A stretch of DNA of 24,450 bases, taken from positions 1 to 24,450 of the IMG/VR virus record IMGVR_UViG_3300034375_001343; one strand, written 5' to 3'. Of the stretch, positions 14,684 through 23,277 are shown one piece after another. A program made the position numbers and the translations under genes. Position 1 is the first letter of the stretch. Every line of letters starts with the position of its first letter. The notes beneath the pieces were generated by a model. The model did not search any database. It saw only the letters and a program-made list of their open reading frames with translations, and was not told the DNA's origin. This DNA comes from a virus.

Positions 14684-15781
14684 ATGGCTATAAATGTTAA
14701 TGAAGTATATAAAACTGCTTTGTTGATCCTGAATAAGGAACAAAGGGGTTATGTTACTCCCAATGAGTTTAATAAAATAGCCACTCAAGTTCAGCTGCAA
14801 ATGTTTGAAAACTATGCGGAAGAACTAAACCAGCAGCTTCGAATCCCACAGGCCGATGCAGACTACTCTGACAGGGTCATGAATACGGATGAGAAGCTTT
14901 CTGTATTTAAAGAGATTGATAAACCATACTACAATACAGATCACTACGAGCTTCCTGGATGGATTGACCCAGCCACTGGGACATCACCCACTGGCAATAC
15001 TGATACATTCTACCGACTAGGTTCTATTGTGTATAATGGCCTGAACGGAAAGCAAGTAGAGGCACAAAGGCTTCAGAGGTTTGATTTTTATAACATTCAA
15101 AACTCACCACTTACAGCATCAACAACAAGCTTTCCAACGTATCTATACGAGGACAATAAAATTTATATCAGTCCATCGACAATTAATGGACAGTACGATG
15201 CGAGTCCAGTTTACAATAATATATCCGTAAGCTATCTACGCAAACCAAAAAACCCACGATGGGGTTATAGTGTTGGCTCTCTGGGTCAGTACATCTACGA
15301 TGCAACCACATACGGCGATGCATTAATCAATACAGGAACTGGGACATTAACATCTAGCATAAGCACCAACCCAACAAATAAGGACGCTGCGGTTACTACT
15401 GGTGTAAACCCATCTGCTACATCTGGGTCTGGTACTGGTATCGAGGTGACAATAACAACTACTGGTGGTGCTGGTTCAGCAACCGTAACAAGTGTGACAG
15501 TTACTAACGCAGGTTCTGGTTATGCCTCTGGTGACACCATTACATTTTCTGGGGCAAGCTTCGGTGGCGGTGTTGGTGGCGATATGATCATCACACTCAC
15601 TGATGCGAACTTTAATGCAAATAGCACATACGGATCTACAGACATCGAACTTCATGTGTCAGAGCAAACCGACTTTATAATTAAGCTCCTGTTCTATTTT
15701 GGTGTAGTTATAAATGATCCAAATATAATTCAGGCCGCTGTTCAAGAAGCTAGATCTGAGGAGATAAACGAAAAAAGCTAA
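14684..15781 (+). CDS. Ring/adaptor (head-tail connector) protein with inserted beta domain
   Basis: The 365-aa product has an alpha-helical start (VNEVYKTALLILNKEQRGYV, VQLQMFENYAEELNQQLR) and a beta region with FPTYLYEDNKIYISP and NISVSYLRKPKNPRWGY. It ends in a helix after ELHVSEQTDFIIKLLFYFGV. This matches the ring-protein family that stacks under the portal in crAss-like phages. Residues about 213-315 are a Gly/Thr/Ser-rich beta domain (core motif NAGSGYASGDTITFSGA) that interrupts the native fold and is homologous to a domain in the 1301-aa protein downstream. Flanking 9-bp direct repeats mark its edges. Removing the interval between the repeats leaves TTYGSTDIELHVSE in frame, which reads as a normal ring protein. 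Leader is A-rich (AATAATAAAAAAACT). Ring identity is by recognition and position. Confidence 0.7.
   Translation: MAINVNEVYKTALLILNKEQRGYVTPNEFNKIATQVQLQMFENYAEELNQQLRIPQADADYSDRVMNTDEKLSVFKEIDKPYYNTDHYELPGWIDPATGTSPTGNTDTFYRLGSIVYNGLNGKQVEAQRLQRFDFYNIQNSPLTASTTSFPTYLYEDNKIYISPSTINGQYDASPVYNNISVSYLRKPKNPRWGYSVGSLGQYIYDATTYGDALINTGTGTLTSSISTNPTNKDAAVTTGVNPSATSGSGTGIEVTITTTGGAGSATVTSVTVTNAGSGYASGDTITFSGASFGGGVGGDMIITLTDANFNANSTYGSTDIELHVSEQTDFIIKLLFYFGVVINDPNIIQAAVQEARSEEINEKS
15307..15633 (+). repeat. 9-bp direct repeats bracketing an inserted domain
   Basis: CACATACGG occurs at 15307-15315 and again at 15625-15633. The offset is 318 nt, exactly 106 codons, so exact deletion between the copies keeps the frame. 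The repeats coincide with both edges of the Gly/Thr-rich inserted domain of the ring protein, and both encode the residues TYG. This looks like the footprint of an insertion by duplication or short-homology recombination. Confidence 0.7.
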
Positions 15782-15787
15782 TAAGAA

Positions 15788-16993
15788 ATGGCAGTACCAA
15801 ATGGAGGTTTAATTACCGAAACAAACGAGGAGTATTATGTAGGCCAAAGAGTGTATGACCTTGGTGCGGCCGAAACGCAATCAAGCTTTCCCACGACATT
15901 TAATACCGAACTAACAGACGGTGTATCTGGTGAGTATCCAAGGAACTATTATCTTCAAACAAGTAATGATGGTGGCGTAACATGGGTTACCGTACCATCT
16001 GAGGTTGCTACAGCTACTACAAATCAAGTTATTAGTGGTACAAATGCGGTTCCAGTGCCTCTTGGTCCAAGCATTATGGTAAGGGTTGTACTGTTTATTA
16101 CAGCAGCGCAGAATAATTATGGTGGGTATCAGTACATCACCATATCTGACATTGTCAATAACTTTTTGGTGGCCTACGTTGGTGCTGGTAAGCTCATCCC
16201 AAGCGTAAAAAGAACAGATGTAATATTCCACGCCAAGAGAGGTTTACAGGAGTTTAGCTATGATACATTAAAAAGTATTAACTCAATTGAACTTACGATT
16301 CCAGACAGCCTGAGTTTACCAATCCCACAAGACTATGTAAACTACGTTAGGGTGTCATGGATTGATCAACTTGGTGTAAAGCATATCGTATACCCAGCTA
16401 ATAATCTGACAATCAATCCAGTACAAAGTCCAGAACAAGACTCTGCTGGTGGTTTAATTCAGGATGGTGACGGCACAAACATACAGCTATCATCTCAAAC
16501 AGAGACTAGATGGAACACCAATGACACTAACGAAATTACAGGAATATTTAACAGTAACCAAGTCAATCAAGGCTACGATTGGTGGGGTTATGGATTAGGG
16601 TATGCTTGGGGTTACGGTGGATATTTTGGACAGAGATACGGCCTAGATCCAACACTGACTCAAGGGAATGGATGGTTCACTATTAGTGAAAGAACAAACT
16701 CATTTGGGTTTTCTAGCAACTTAGCAAACCAATTAGTTGTCATAGAGTATATATCTGATGGGTTGGCTTATGGAGAAAACTCACGGGTACCAAAGCTTGC
16801 AGAAGACGCTATGTACGCACACCTAGTGTACTCAATTATGAGTACAAGGGCAAACCAGCCAGAGTATGCTGTAAGACGATGGAAGCAGGAAAGAAGTGCT
16901 AAACTGAGAAATGCCAAGATTAGGCTTTCCAATCTGAAATTAGGCGAACTCATTCAGGTCATGAGGGGTAAGTCTAAGATGATTAAAAACTAG
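15788..16993 (+). CDS. Second ring/adaptor protein with N-terminal beta insertion
   Basis: The 401-aa product begins MAVPNGGLITETNEEYYVGQ and resumes a conserved-looking ring-protein fold at about residue 114. Marker segments are YQYITISDIVNNFLVAYVG, VIFHAKRGLQEFSYDTLKS and LPIPQDYVNYVRVSW; HAKRGLQEFSYD is typical of ring proteins in crAss-like phages. Residues about 20-113 form a separate beta domain (YYLQTSNDGGVTWVTVPSEV) resembling an Ig-like insert. Residues 262-285 are extremely Gly/Tyr/Trp-rich (GYDWWGYGLGYAWGYGG and on), likely an exposed loop. The C-terminus is a basic helical arm (RRWKQERSAKLRNAKIRLSN) ending KSKMIKN. It probably stacks with the preceding protein between portal and tail. 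The start lies 6 nt after the upstream stop. Confidence 0.75.
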   Translation: MAVPNGGLITETNEEYYVGQRVYDLGAAETQSSFPTTFNTELTDGVSGEYPRNYYLQTSNDGGVTWVTVPSEVATATTNQVISGTNAVPVPLGPSIMVRVVLFITAAQNNYGGYQYITISDIVNNFLVAYVGAGKLIPSVKRTDVIFHAKRGLQEFSYDTLKSINSIELTIPDSLSLPIPQDYVNYVRVSWIDQLGVKHIVYPANNLTINPVQSPEQDSAGGLIQDGDGTNIQLSSQTETRWNTNDTNEITGIFNSNQVNQGYDWWGYGLGYAWGYGGYFGQRYGLDPTLTQGNGWFTISERTNSFGFSSNLANQLVVIEYISDGLAYGENSRVPKLAEDAMYAHLVYSIMSTRANQPEYAVRRWKQERSAKLRNAKIRLSNLKLGELIQVMRGKSKMIKN

Positions 16994-16999
16994 AATTAA

Positions 17000-19900
17000 A
17001 TGGCAGAAACTAAAAATGTTTTTCTTGGGGCTAAGATGAATAAAGATCTTGATCCAAGATTAATATCCAATAGAGAATATATTGAGGCTAGAAACGCGTC
17101 CGTCACTGATTCAGCTGGTGGAGACTCAGGGGTATTGGAGAATGTTTTTGGTAACAGTGAGCTGACAACCTTTGGTCTTACAGATAGCCACCTTAAAATT
17201 ATTGGCTTTTATGTAGACACTGCCAACGATAGGTTATTTGCTTTTTTAACAAACTACACAGACTCATCTGCTACGGCTTTAGATAACTACGCACCAAGCG
17301 GATCCGCACACTATATAGCCATGTATAACACCATAAACGGTGAATACACAATTTTAGTTGGTGGCAGCTTCCTTAACTTTTCAGATACACACGAGGTACT
17401 TGGTATAGACCTTATAGAGAATCTACTGTTCTTTACAGACAACAGAAATCAGCCAAGAAAAATTAATGTTGACCTAGCTATAGCCAACCCATACGGTTCA
17501 GCAAACCCATACTACACATCCGAAGAGCATATATCGGTCGCTAAATACTACCCATATCAGGCACCATCCTTAAGCACGTTGAAGGGTGATGGTAGCATAG
17601 CTAACGGAACAATTATACCGATAGATAGCCCAGTAATTATTACTGGTGTTGCATCTCCAAGCTCTGCTATTTTTACTGTTGGTGTTACATCTGGTGTTAC
17701 CACCGATGGAGCTGGGGGTACGCTAACTTGTAATGTCACAACATTTGCAAGTGGAACCCCAAATACACTATATGTGGGATCAATATTTGTTAATGTTGCA
17801 CCAACTGATGCGAATAACAACTATGTAGTTGGTGATAAGATAACAATTACAGCGGCAACTTTAGCGTCATTTTTTGGTGGCCCTGCGAGTAAAAATGCCA
17901 CCTTTACCATCAGTAGACAGGACTTTGCTAGAACCCCATCCATGTGGGATGTAGTTAGTGAAAACCTTCCTCTACCATATACCACAACTGCGGCGGCTGG
18001 GGGTACTGGGTCGTTTACAGTCACTGGTACTGCACCAAACATAAATTATATTGGTGCCATAGTTACATCGACAACATCTGGAGGCAGCCCAGTAATTACT
18101 GTTTCGGACGGTATTACGGTTACTAACGTAGCTGGCTCTGTAGTAACCACATCTGGCGGTACATTTAGCGCTACAAATAAGGTAACAATTGGGGCGAACC
18201 CATACTACGACCCAAACTTCACGGGTGATAAGAATTTCTTATCTGACAAGTTTGCTCGATTCAGCTACAGATACAAGTTTGAGGATAACGAATACTCCCT
18301 AATAGCCCCGTTCTCTCAGGCTGCGTTTATACCGAAGCAGGATGGGTACTTCTTAGAGGAATCTATTCCTACGAGTATCTTAGACGATGCAGCAGATAGT
18401 GATGAGAACAACACCATTAAAAGCACCATAATTGACTTCTTTGAAAACAAGGTAAATAAAATAGATATTGCCATACCAATGCCTGATGACGCATTCGTGT
18501 CTAATACGTTAGCTGAGGGGAGTGGTGTTTTGACGTCAAGCATAACAACCAACCAGATTGATTTTGCGGATGGACTCTATTCTGGAACAGTGGGTGTGAC
18601 GGCTGGGTATTCATCCTCTGGAAGCGGCATTGGATTAGAAATTAATATCAGTGTCGTAGGTGGTTCGGTGATTGATGTTAGCGTTGTGTCTAGCGGATCT
18701 GGTTACATGGTTGGAGACACCGTTACAGTTTTAGGGGCTATTTTGGGTAGCGTTACTGGAGACCTAATTATAACACTTCAATCATTAGCATTCAACAAAG
18801 ACAGCATATACAATAAGTATAAAGTAAAAGAAATTGACGTACTATTCAAGGATTCTGAAGGTAACGCGATAAAGGTTGTGGATACAATTGATTTCGATGA
18901 TTTAGCCTCGTCCACTGGTAGTGAGTATGTGTATACATACAACTCATCAAAACCGATTAGAACCCTACCATCAAAGGAAACTGTAAGAGTTAGCGACCAG
19001 GTTCCATTAAGAGCAAGAGCGCAAGCCGTAGCTGGTAATAGGGTAATTTACGGCAATCTCACACTAAGGAGTGCATCGTTAAAAAGCCTTAACTACAGCG
19101 TTACTGCTGGGGATAAATTAGATTATGGGTTTGGTGGGCCTGGGTCTAAAGAGGAGTACCCAAACCACTCACTAAAGCAGAATAGGACATACCAGGTTGG
19201 TATTGTTCTTGCTGACAAATATGGAAGGCAGTCAGATGTAATCACATCAGACACATCTACAATATACCATCCATATAAGGATGATGTTATGAATTTGAAT
19301 TTTCTTGGTGATTCACTTCAGGCCACATTTAATGCTCCAATACCGTCTGTGTCGTCTACCATTGGGTATATAGGACTCTATGATGCCACCACAAATCCAC
19401 TTGGGTGGTACAGTTACAAGTTTGTTGTGAAGCAGCAAGAGCAGAGCTACTACAATGTATACCTACCAACTATACTAAATGGATACCCTCAAGATGTTAG
19501 TTCATCAGCACCTCATCCAACTAGTTATAGTACAGTTCAAGACGAAGCCTATATAACACTATTTTCAGATAATATTAATAAAATACCAAGGGACCTTCAG
19601 GAGGTTGGGCCGCAAGACCTTCAGTTTTCAAGTTCTGTCAGGGTTTTTGGAAGGGTTTACAATACTGGATTTAGTTCATCAAATCCAACCAACAGGCAGT
19701 ATTTCCCTACGATATCAGGTGATGAGGTCACGTTGATTGGTGACAGAAATGAAATTGGATTAGACACTACGTCTGAGGGTGATGAGTATTACAGCTCACC
19801 GTTTTATAGCATACCCACCAACAATGTTGGTACTGTTCCTGGGGATGGAGCTGATTTGAGAGGGGCGAACCCATACATAGGAAGAGTTTCTACCGTGAAT

Positions 19901-20905
19901 CTAATTGGTGCTGTTGGTGGTGGGGATTTAACTACACCTTCTGGTTTTGATCCACCAGAGGTAACAAATTTAAATACACGCCTAAATGTCTATGAGACTG
20001 CTCCATTTATCTCAAATCTAGAGATATTCTGGGAAAGTACATCTTCGGGGCTTATATCTGCACTTAACTCATATGTAAAGCAAGACTTTTCTGAGCTTCC
20101 AGTGTCTATAGCTAACTTAGAATGGAATCTTTCAGAGGACGCCATACCCCCTAGTGGTTTTATTGCAGTTCCAGAGATAGCTCGATTTGATTTAGCTGCC
20201 GCCAATGGTGAGGTAATTAGCAACACCACCACCACAGCTATGCTAGTAGAGGTAAGGAATGGTAATGGAGGGATTGTCACAAACAAGTTTACACTGAATA
20301 GGGACAATTCTCTTAACCAATTCTATATTACACCGTCACCAGGTACATACTTTGTATATACAGAGAACAGCAGGATATTTGACAATTATTCATTTACGAT
20401 AAGCGCCACAAACAACTCTGGACCAGCCTCTTTAATCTCTACTGGATTTGGTAATTACCTAGCAAATGTAGCGCCAACAGCAACTGCCACTGGTAGCGCA
20501 TCACTTCCAGAGATTATACCGCCATCTACATGGGCTACATTTACTGTAATGGATGGGGATAATGGCGCAGCTCAAGTTTCTGATCAAAAGAACGGCTTGA
20601 TTTGGGAGGTTACAAAGGTTGAGTTTCAGTGGACAGGAAATGGTGGGGCTTGGACACAATACAATACCCCAGTATCGGATATGTTTAGAGTAGTAAAAGG
20701 TAGTGGCCAATCCATTCCAGAGACGCTTCAGTATAACAACCAGTTAATTTGCCTTGATGTAAACGCAACCAATGAGGCAAACTTATACAACTATAGTAAT
20801 AGGGTAGATACAGATGTAAGGGTTACGTTGAAGCTGACTGACGCTAGTGGTTCTGGATTGAGTTACGAAACAGTTGAGACAACAACGCTAACTAGAACTA
20901 ATTGA
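17000..20905 (+). CDS. Tail hub / tubular-type protein (beta-rich, multiple inserted domains)
   Basis: The 1301-aa product opens with FLGAKMNKDLDPRLISNREY, a start I associate with the tail tubular/hub protein of crAss-like and other short-tailed phages (P22 gp10 / T7 gp12-like). A repetitive strand-rich part follows that could form a propeller or barrel. A core segment (DKFARFSYRYKFEDNEYSLI) and a later conserved-looking stretch (TYQVGIVLADKYGRQSDVIT) mark the native fold. The fold is interrupted by Gly/Ser/Thr-rich beta domains at about residues 210-305, 328-397 and 501-603. The third is homologous to the ring-protein insert. The C-terminal 350 residues are also beta-rich and Ig-like. It starts 6 nt after the upstream stop and ends 1 nt before the next start. 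The protein should form part of the short tail tube; whether it is hub or muzzle cannot be told by sequence alone. Confidence 0.7.
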   Translation: MAETKNVFLGAKMNKDLDPRLISNREYIEARNASVTDSAGGDSGVLENVFGNSELTTFGLTDSHLKIIGFYVDTANDRLFAFLTNYTDSSATALDNYAPSGSAHYIAMYNTINGEYTILVGGSFLNFSDTHEVLGIDLIENLLFFTDNRNQPRKINVDLAIANPYGSANPYYTSEEHISVAKYYPYQAPSLSTLKGDGSIANGTIIPIDSPVIITGVASPSSAIFTVGVTSGVTTDGAGGTLTCNVTTFASGTPNTLYVGSIFVNVAPTDANNNYVVGDKITITAATLASFFGGPASKNATFTISRQDFARTPSMWDVVSENLPLPYTTTAAAGGTGSFTVTGTAPNINYIGAIVTSTTSGGSPVITVSDGITVTNVAGSVVTTSGGTFSATNKVTIGANPYYDPNFTGDKNFLSDKFARFSYRYKFEDNEYSLIAPFSQAAFIPKQDGYFLEESIPTSILDDAADSDENNTIKSTIIDFFENKVNKIDIAIPMPDDAFVSNTLAEGSGVLTSSITTNQIDFADGLYSGTVGVTAGYSSSGSGIGLEINISVVGGSVIDVSVVSSGSGYMVGDTVTVLGAILGSVTGDLIITLQSLAFNKDSIYNKYKVKEIDVLFKDSEGNAIKVVDTIDFDDLASSTGSEYVYTYNSSKPIRTLPSKETVRVSDQVPLRARAQAVAGNRVIYGNLTLRSASLKSLNYSVTAGDKLDYGFGGPGSKEEYPNHSLKQNRTYQVGIVLADKYGRQSDVITSDTSTIYHPYKDDVMNLNFLGDSLQATFNAPIPSVSSTIGYIGLYDATTNPLGWYSYKFVVKQQEQSYYNVYLPTILNGYPQDVSSSAPHPTSYSTVQDEAYITLFSDNINKIPRDLQEVGPQDLQFSSSVRVFGRVYNTGFSSSNPTNRQYFPTISGDEVTLIGDRNEIGLDTTSEGDEYYSSPFYSIPTNNVGTVPGDGADLRGANPYIGRVSTVNLIGAVGGGDLTTPSGFDPPEVTNLNTRLNVYETAPFISNLEIFWESTSSGLISALNSYVKQDFSELPVSIANLEWNLSEDAIPPSGFIAVPEIARFDLAAANGEVISNTTTTAMLVEVRNGNGGIVTNKFTLNRDNSLNQFYITPSPGTYFVYTENSRIFDNYSFTISATNNSGPASLISTGFGNYLANVAPTATATGSASLPEIIPPSTWATFTVMDGDNGAAQVSDQKNGLIWEVTKVEFQWTGNGGAWTQYNTPVSDMFRVVKGSGQSIPETLQYNNQLICLDVNATNEANLYNYSNRVDTDVRVTLKLTDASGSGLSYETVETTTLTRTN
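18500..18810 (+). other. Inserted domain homologous to the ring-protein insert
   Basis: Encoded residues about 501-603 of the hub protein share a pattern with residues 213-315 of the 365-aa ring protein. Both have G-x-LTSSI-[ST]-TN near the start, SGSG-x-G-[IL]-E in the middle, then GSGY-x-x-GDT, then GD-x-IITL and AFN or NFN before S-x-Y at the end. The DNA is clearly diverged, so the sharing is old or independently acquired. The domain is predicted to be all-beta. Confidence 0.7.
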
Positions 20906-20906
20906 T

Positions 20907-22559
20907 ATGGCAGCTACAATTGAAATAAAATACTTTAATTCTTTTATAGTAAAGAAGGTTCTCACTAGCGGTGGTGTTGCTACATGGCCATCACTTCCAT
21001 GGAACCCAGACGGATACCCACAGTACCCACTGCTTTCTGTGACCGACACCAAGCAATGGTATGTGGAGGAGTCCAGAATTAGGGGTGGATACAATAACAC
21101 GGAAACGGGTTATGGAGTTAGGGCTTACATTACAGAAGAGAGGGATGATGAGATCGTCTCATCCAACTCCCTTATTTACTCTGGTCTATACAACGCTCTA
21201 ACAAACTTCAATGAAACAAACGTGTTTTCAGTTGGGGAGAGTATAACTAAGAGTGTTGACCCAACATACGGAAGCATTCAGAAACTATACACCAACAATG
21301 GAAACTTAATGGTGTTCCAAGAGGATAAGGTAAGTACAGCATTGATTGATAAGTCAGCCATATACTCAGCCCAGGGAGACGCAACAGTGACATCAAGCGA
21401 CTTGGTTATTGGGCAGGTAACACCGTATGCTGGTGAATACGGAATGAGTAAGAACCCAGAGTCATTCGCTAAGAAGGGGTACAGGGTATATTGGACCGAT
21501 CAGTCTAGGGGTGCTGTATTGAGATTATCTAGGGACGGTATCACTGAGATTAGTGACTATGGTATGCACGATTATTTTAGAGATAAACTTGCGCCAATAA
21601 CGAGTAATTATAAGAATAGTCAACTACTGAGTTTTACCGCATCTGGAACGGGGTCTACAATAACACTTACTGGTGATGTAGATTTAATCCAAATCGGGAT
21701 GTCTATTTATGGTAACTATAGCGGAGTATCTGGTGCCTATGTCACCGACATAAATATCACAACACCAGGCTCTGTTGCTGATGTGACATTTAGCCAGTCA
21801 TTTAGCTCTATACCAGCTACTATAAACCTATACAAGCTACAGAGGGATAAGATTGTAGGTGGATACGATAATTACTCAGACTCGTTTGTAGCCTCGATAC
21901 AGCCAGTTGTACCTGATTTGTCAGCTGGAGATGGGGATTATGATACTATATCATTTAGTGACTCAAATAATGGCTGGAGTAGCTTCTGGGATTATAAGCC
22001 AGCATTTGCCGATACATTAAACGCTAATTTCTACACATGTAAAGATGCAGCTATTTGGAAGCATTACGACAATACTGTAGCTAAGAATAGAGGTAGTTTT
22101 TATGGTAATACTGTTGATACTAGTGTTACCTTTGTGTTTAACCCAGAGGTTAGTACATCTAAGGTGTTTAAGACCATATCATACGAGGGTACAAACGGAT
22201 GGGAGGTTGAAAGCTTTAAGTCAGATGTACAGGGTGTAGACTTGAATAATTATTCAGGGCCACCAAGTTTAAATGACTACCAAGACGTTAGCGCTAGCGT
22301 CTATAGCTACGATGAGGGATCATATACTGAGGGTGGCGTGACGTATCGAGCTGGATTTGATAGAAAGGAAGGTAAATACATGTCTAACCTAGTTAATAAT
22401 AGCACAGCTAGAATTGATGAGGTGGTATACGGTGTAGACATGTCTGGAATTAAAGGATACTACGCCACGGTAAAAATTAAAACAGATGCCACGACAGATG
22501 TGGGTGGTAACAAACAGATATTTGCGGCATCTACAAATAACATTATGTCGTCTAATTAA
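20907..22559 (+). CDS. Tail stabilisation / muzzle-type protein
   Basis: The 550-aa product contains QWYVEESRIRGGYNN near residues 50-64 and, near residues 190-215, YRVYWTDQSRGAVLRLSRDG followed by ITEISDYGMHDYFRD. These are strong markers of the stabilisation/muzzle protein in crAss-like phages. GGYDNYSDSF occurs shortly after residue 315. These stretches are consistent with propeller-type blades. Residues about 242-309 (SFTASGTGSTITLTGDVDL and on) are a beta domain splitting the fold between NYKNSQL and KIVGGYDNY, again an insertion. The start lies one base after the hub stop (TGATATGG), so the two proteins are made together and are likely to contact each other at the tail end. No enzymatic motif is visible. 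Identification is by recognition. Confidence 0.75.
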   Translation: MAATIEIKYFNSFIVKKVLTSGGVATWPSLPWNPDGYPQYPLLSVTDTKQWYVEESRIRGGYNNTETGYGVRAYITEERDDEIVSSNSLIYSGLYNALTNFNETNVFSVGESITKSVDPTYGSIQKLYTNNGNLMVFQEDKVSTALIDKSAIYSAQGDATVTSSDLVIGQVTPYAGEYGMSKNPESFAKKGYRVYWTDQSRGAVLRLSRDGITEISDYGMHDYFRDKLAPITSNYKNSQLLSFTASGTGSTITLTGDVDLIQIGMSIYGNYSGVSGAYVTDINITTPGSVADVTFSQSFSSIPATINLYKLQRDKIVGGYDNYSDSFVASIQPVVPDLSAGDGDYDTISFSDSNNGWSSFWDYKPAFADTLNANFYTCKDAAIWKHYDNTVAKNRGSFYGNTVDTSVTFVFNPEVSTSKVFKTISYEGTNGWEVESFKSDVQGVDLNNYSGPPSLNDYQDVSASVYSYDEGSYTEGGVTYRAGFDRKEGKYMSNLVNNSTARIDEVVYGVDMSGIKGYYATVKIKTDATTDVGGNKQIFAASTNNIMSSN

Positions 22560-22570
22560 GTACATAGAGG

Positions 22571-23254
22571 ATGGGACAAAGAAGAAAATACGCAGAATTA
22601 TATCGAGCGCTAGAAAGAAGCTTTTACTATGAGGAGCAACAGAGGCAAGCTACAGACCAGCTCAATGCTGTTCGTGACTCACGTCAAGCTATTATTGACC
22701 CATCGTCTGCTGTCAGGGACCTAAGTGGAGATTTTTATAATCCATACGCAAATCTTGGTGTAGCCACTAAGGCTGCTGAAATGCAGATAGAGCAGACGGA
22801 TATTGCATTAGCAAATACATTGGATACACTTCGGGCAACTGGCTCTGGAGCTGGTGGCGCAACCGCACTCGCTCAGGCTGCATTGCAGAGTAAGAGAGAG
22901 GTATCTGCAAGTATACAGCAACAGGAGGCCGATAACGCTAAATTAAAGGCTCAGGGAGACGCTCAATTGCAACAGATGAAGGCTAGTGAGCAGCAGAGAG
23001 TTCAGGCAGCTAAAGCAGCTGGCATGGAGTTCATGTTTAGCGCACAAGAGGCTAGAACAAATGCAGATCTCGACTTCTATGCCAACCAGATGCAGCTTGC
23101 TGATGAAAGAGCGTACCAGGCCGAGGGCGATGTGGAGGCTACTCTCAATTCGTTCGGAAGAATAGGTAAGGCCGTAAGAAGCCTGTTTGGTGGTTCGGAC
23201 CCAGACAAGAATTGGACGGATAGAAGAGAGGCTAGTATCTACGATATACCATAA
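22571..23254 (+). CDS. Internal virion (cargo) protein, Gln/Ala-rich coiled coil
   Basis: The 227-aa product is almost wholly alpha-helical. It has an N-terminal helix with ALERSFYYEEQQRQATDQL, a Gly/Ala hinge (ATGSGAGGATALAQAALQS), and a long Gln/Ala/Glu coiled coil (SIQQQEADNAKLKAQGDAQL). The C-terminus is less helical (SLFGGSDPDKNWTDRREAS). Proteins of this composition after the tail genes are carried inside the capsid and ejected with the DNA in crAss-like podoviruses. The sequence upstream of the start includes a Shine-Dalgarno-like AGAGG, unusual in this window. It is followed 23 nt later by another Gln/Ala-rich gene, probably a partner in the same ejected complex. The role is inferred from composition and context. 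Confidence 0.65.
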   Translation: MGQRRKYAELYRALERSFYYEEQQRQATDQLNAVRDSRQAIIDPSSAVRDLSGDFYNPYANLGVATKAAEMQIEQTDIALANTLDTLRATGSGAGGATALAQAALQSKREVSASIQQQEADNAKLKAQGDAQLQQMKASEQQRVQAAKAAGMEFMFSAQEARTNADLDFYANQMQLADERAYQAEGDVEATLNSFGRIGKAVRSLFGGSDPDKNWTDRREASIYDIP

Positions 23255-23277
23255 ATTATACTAGAAAAAAACAAGAG

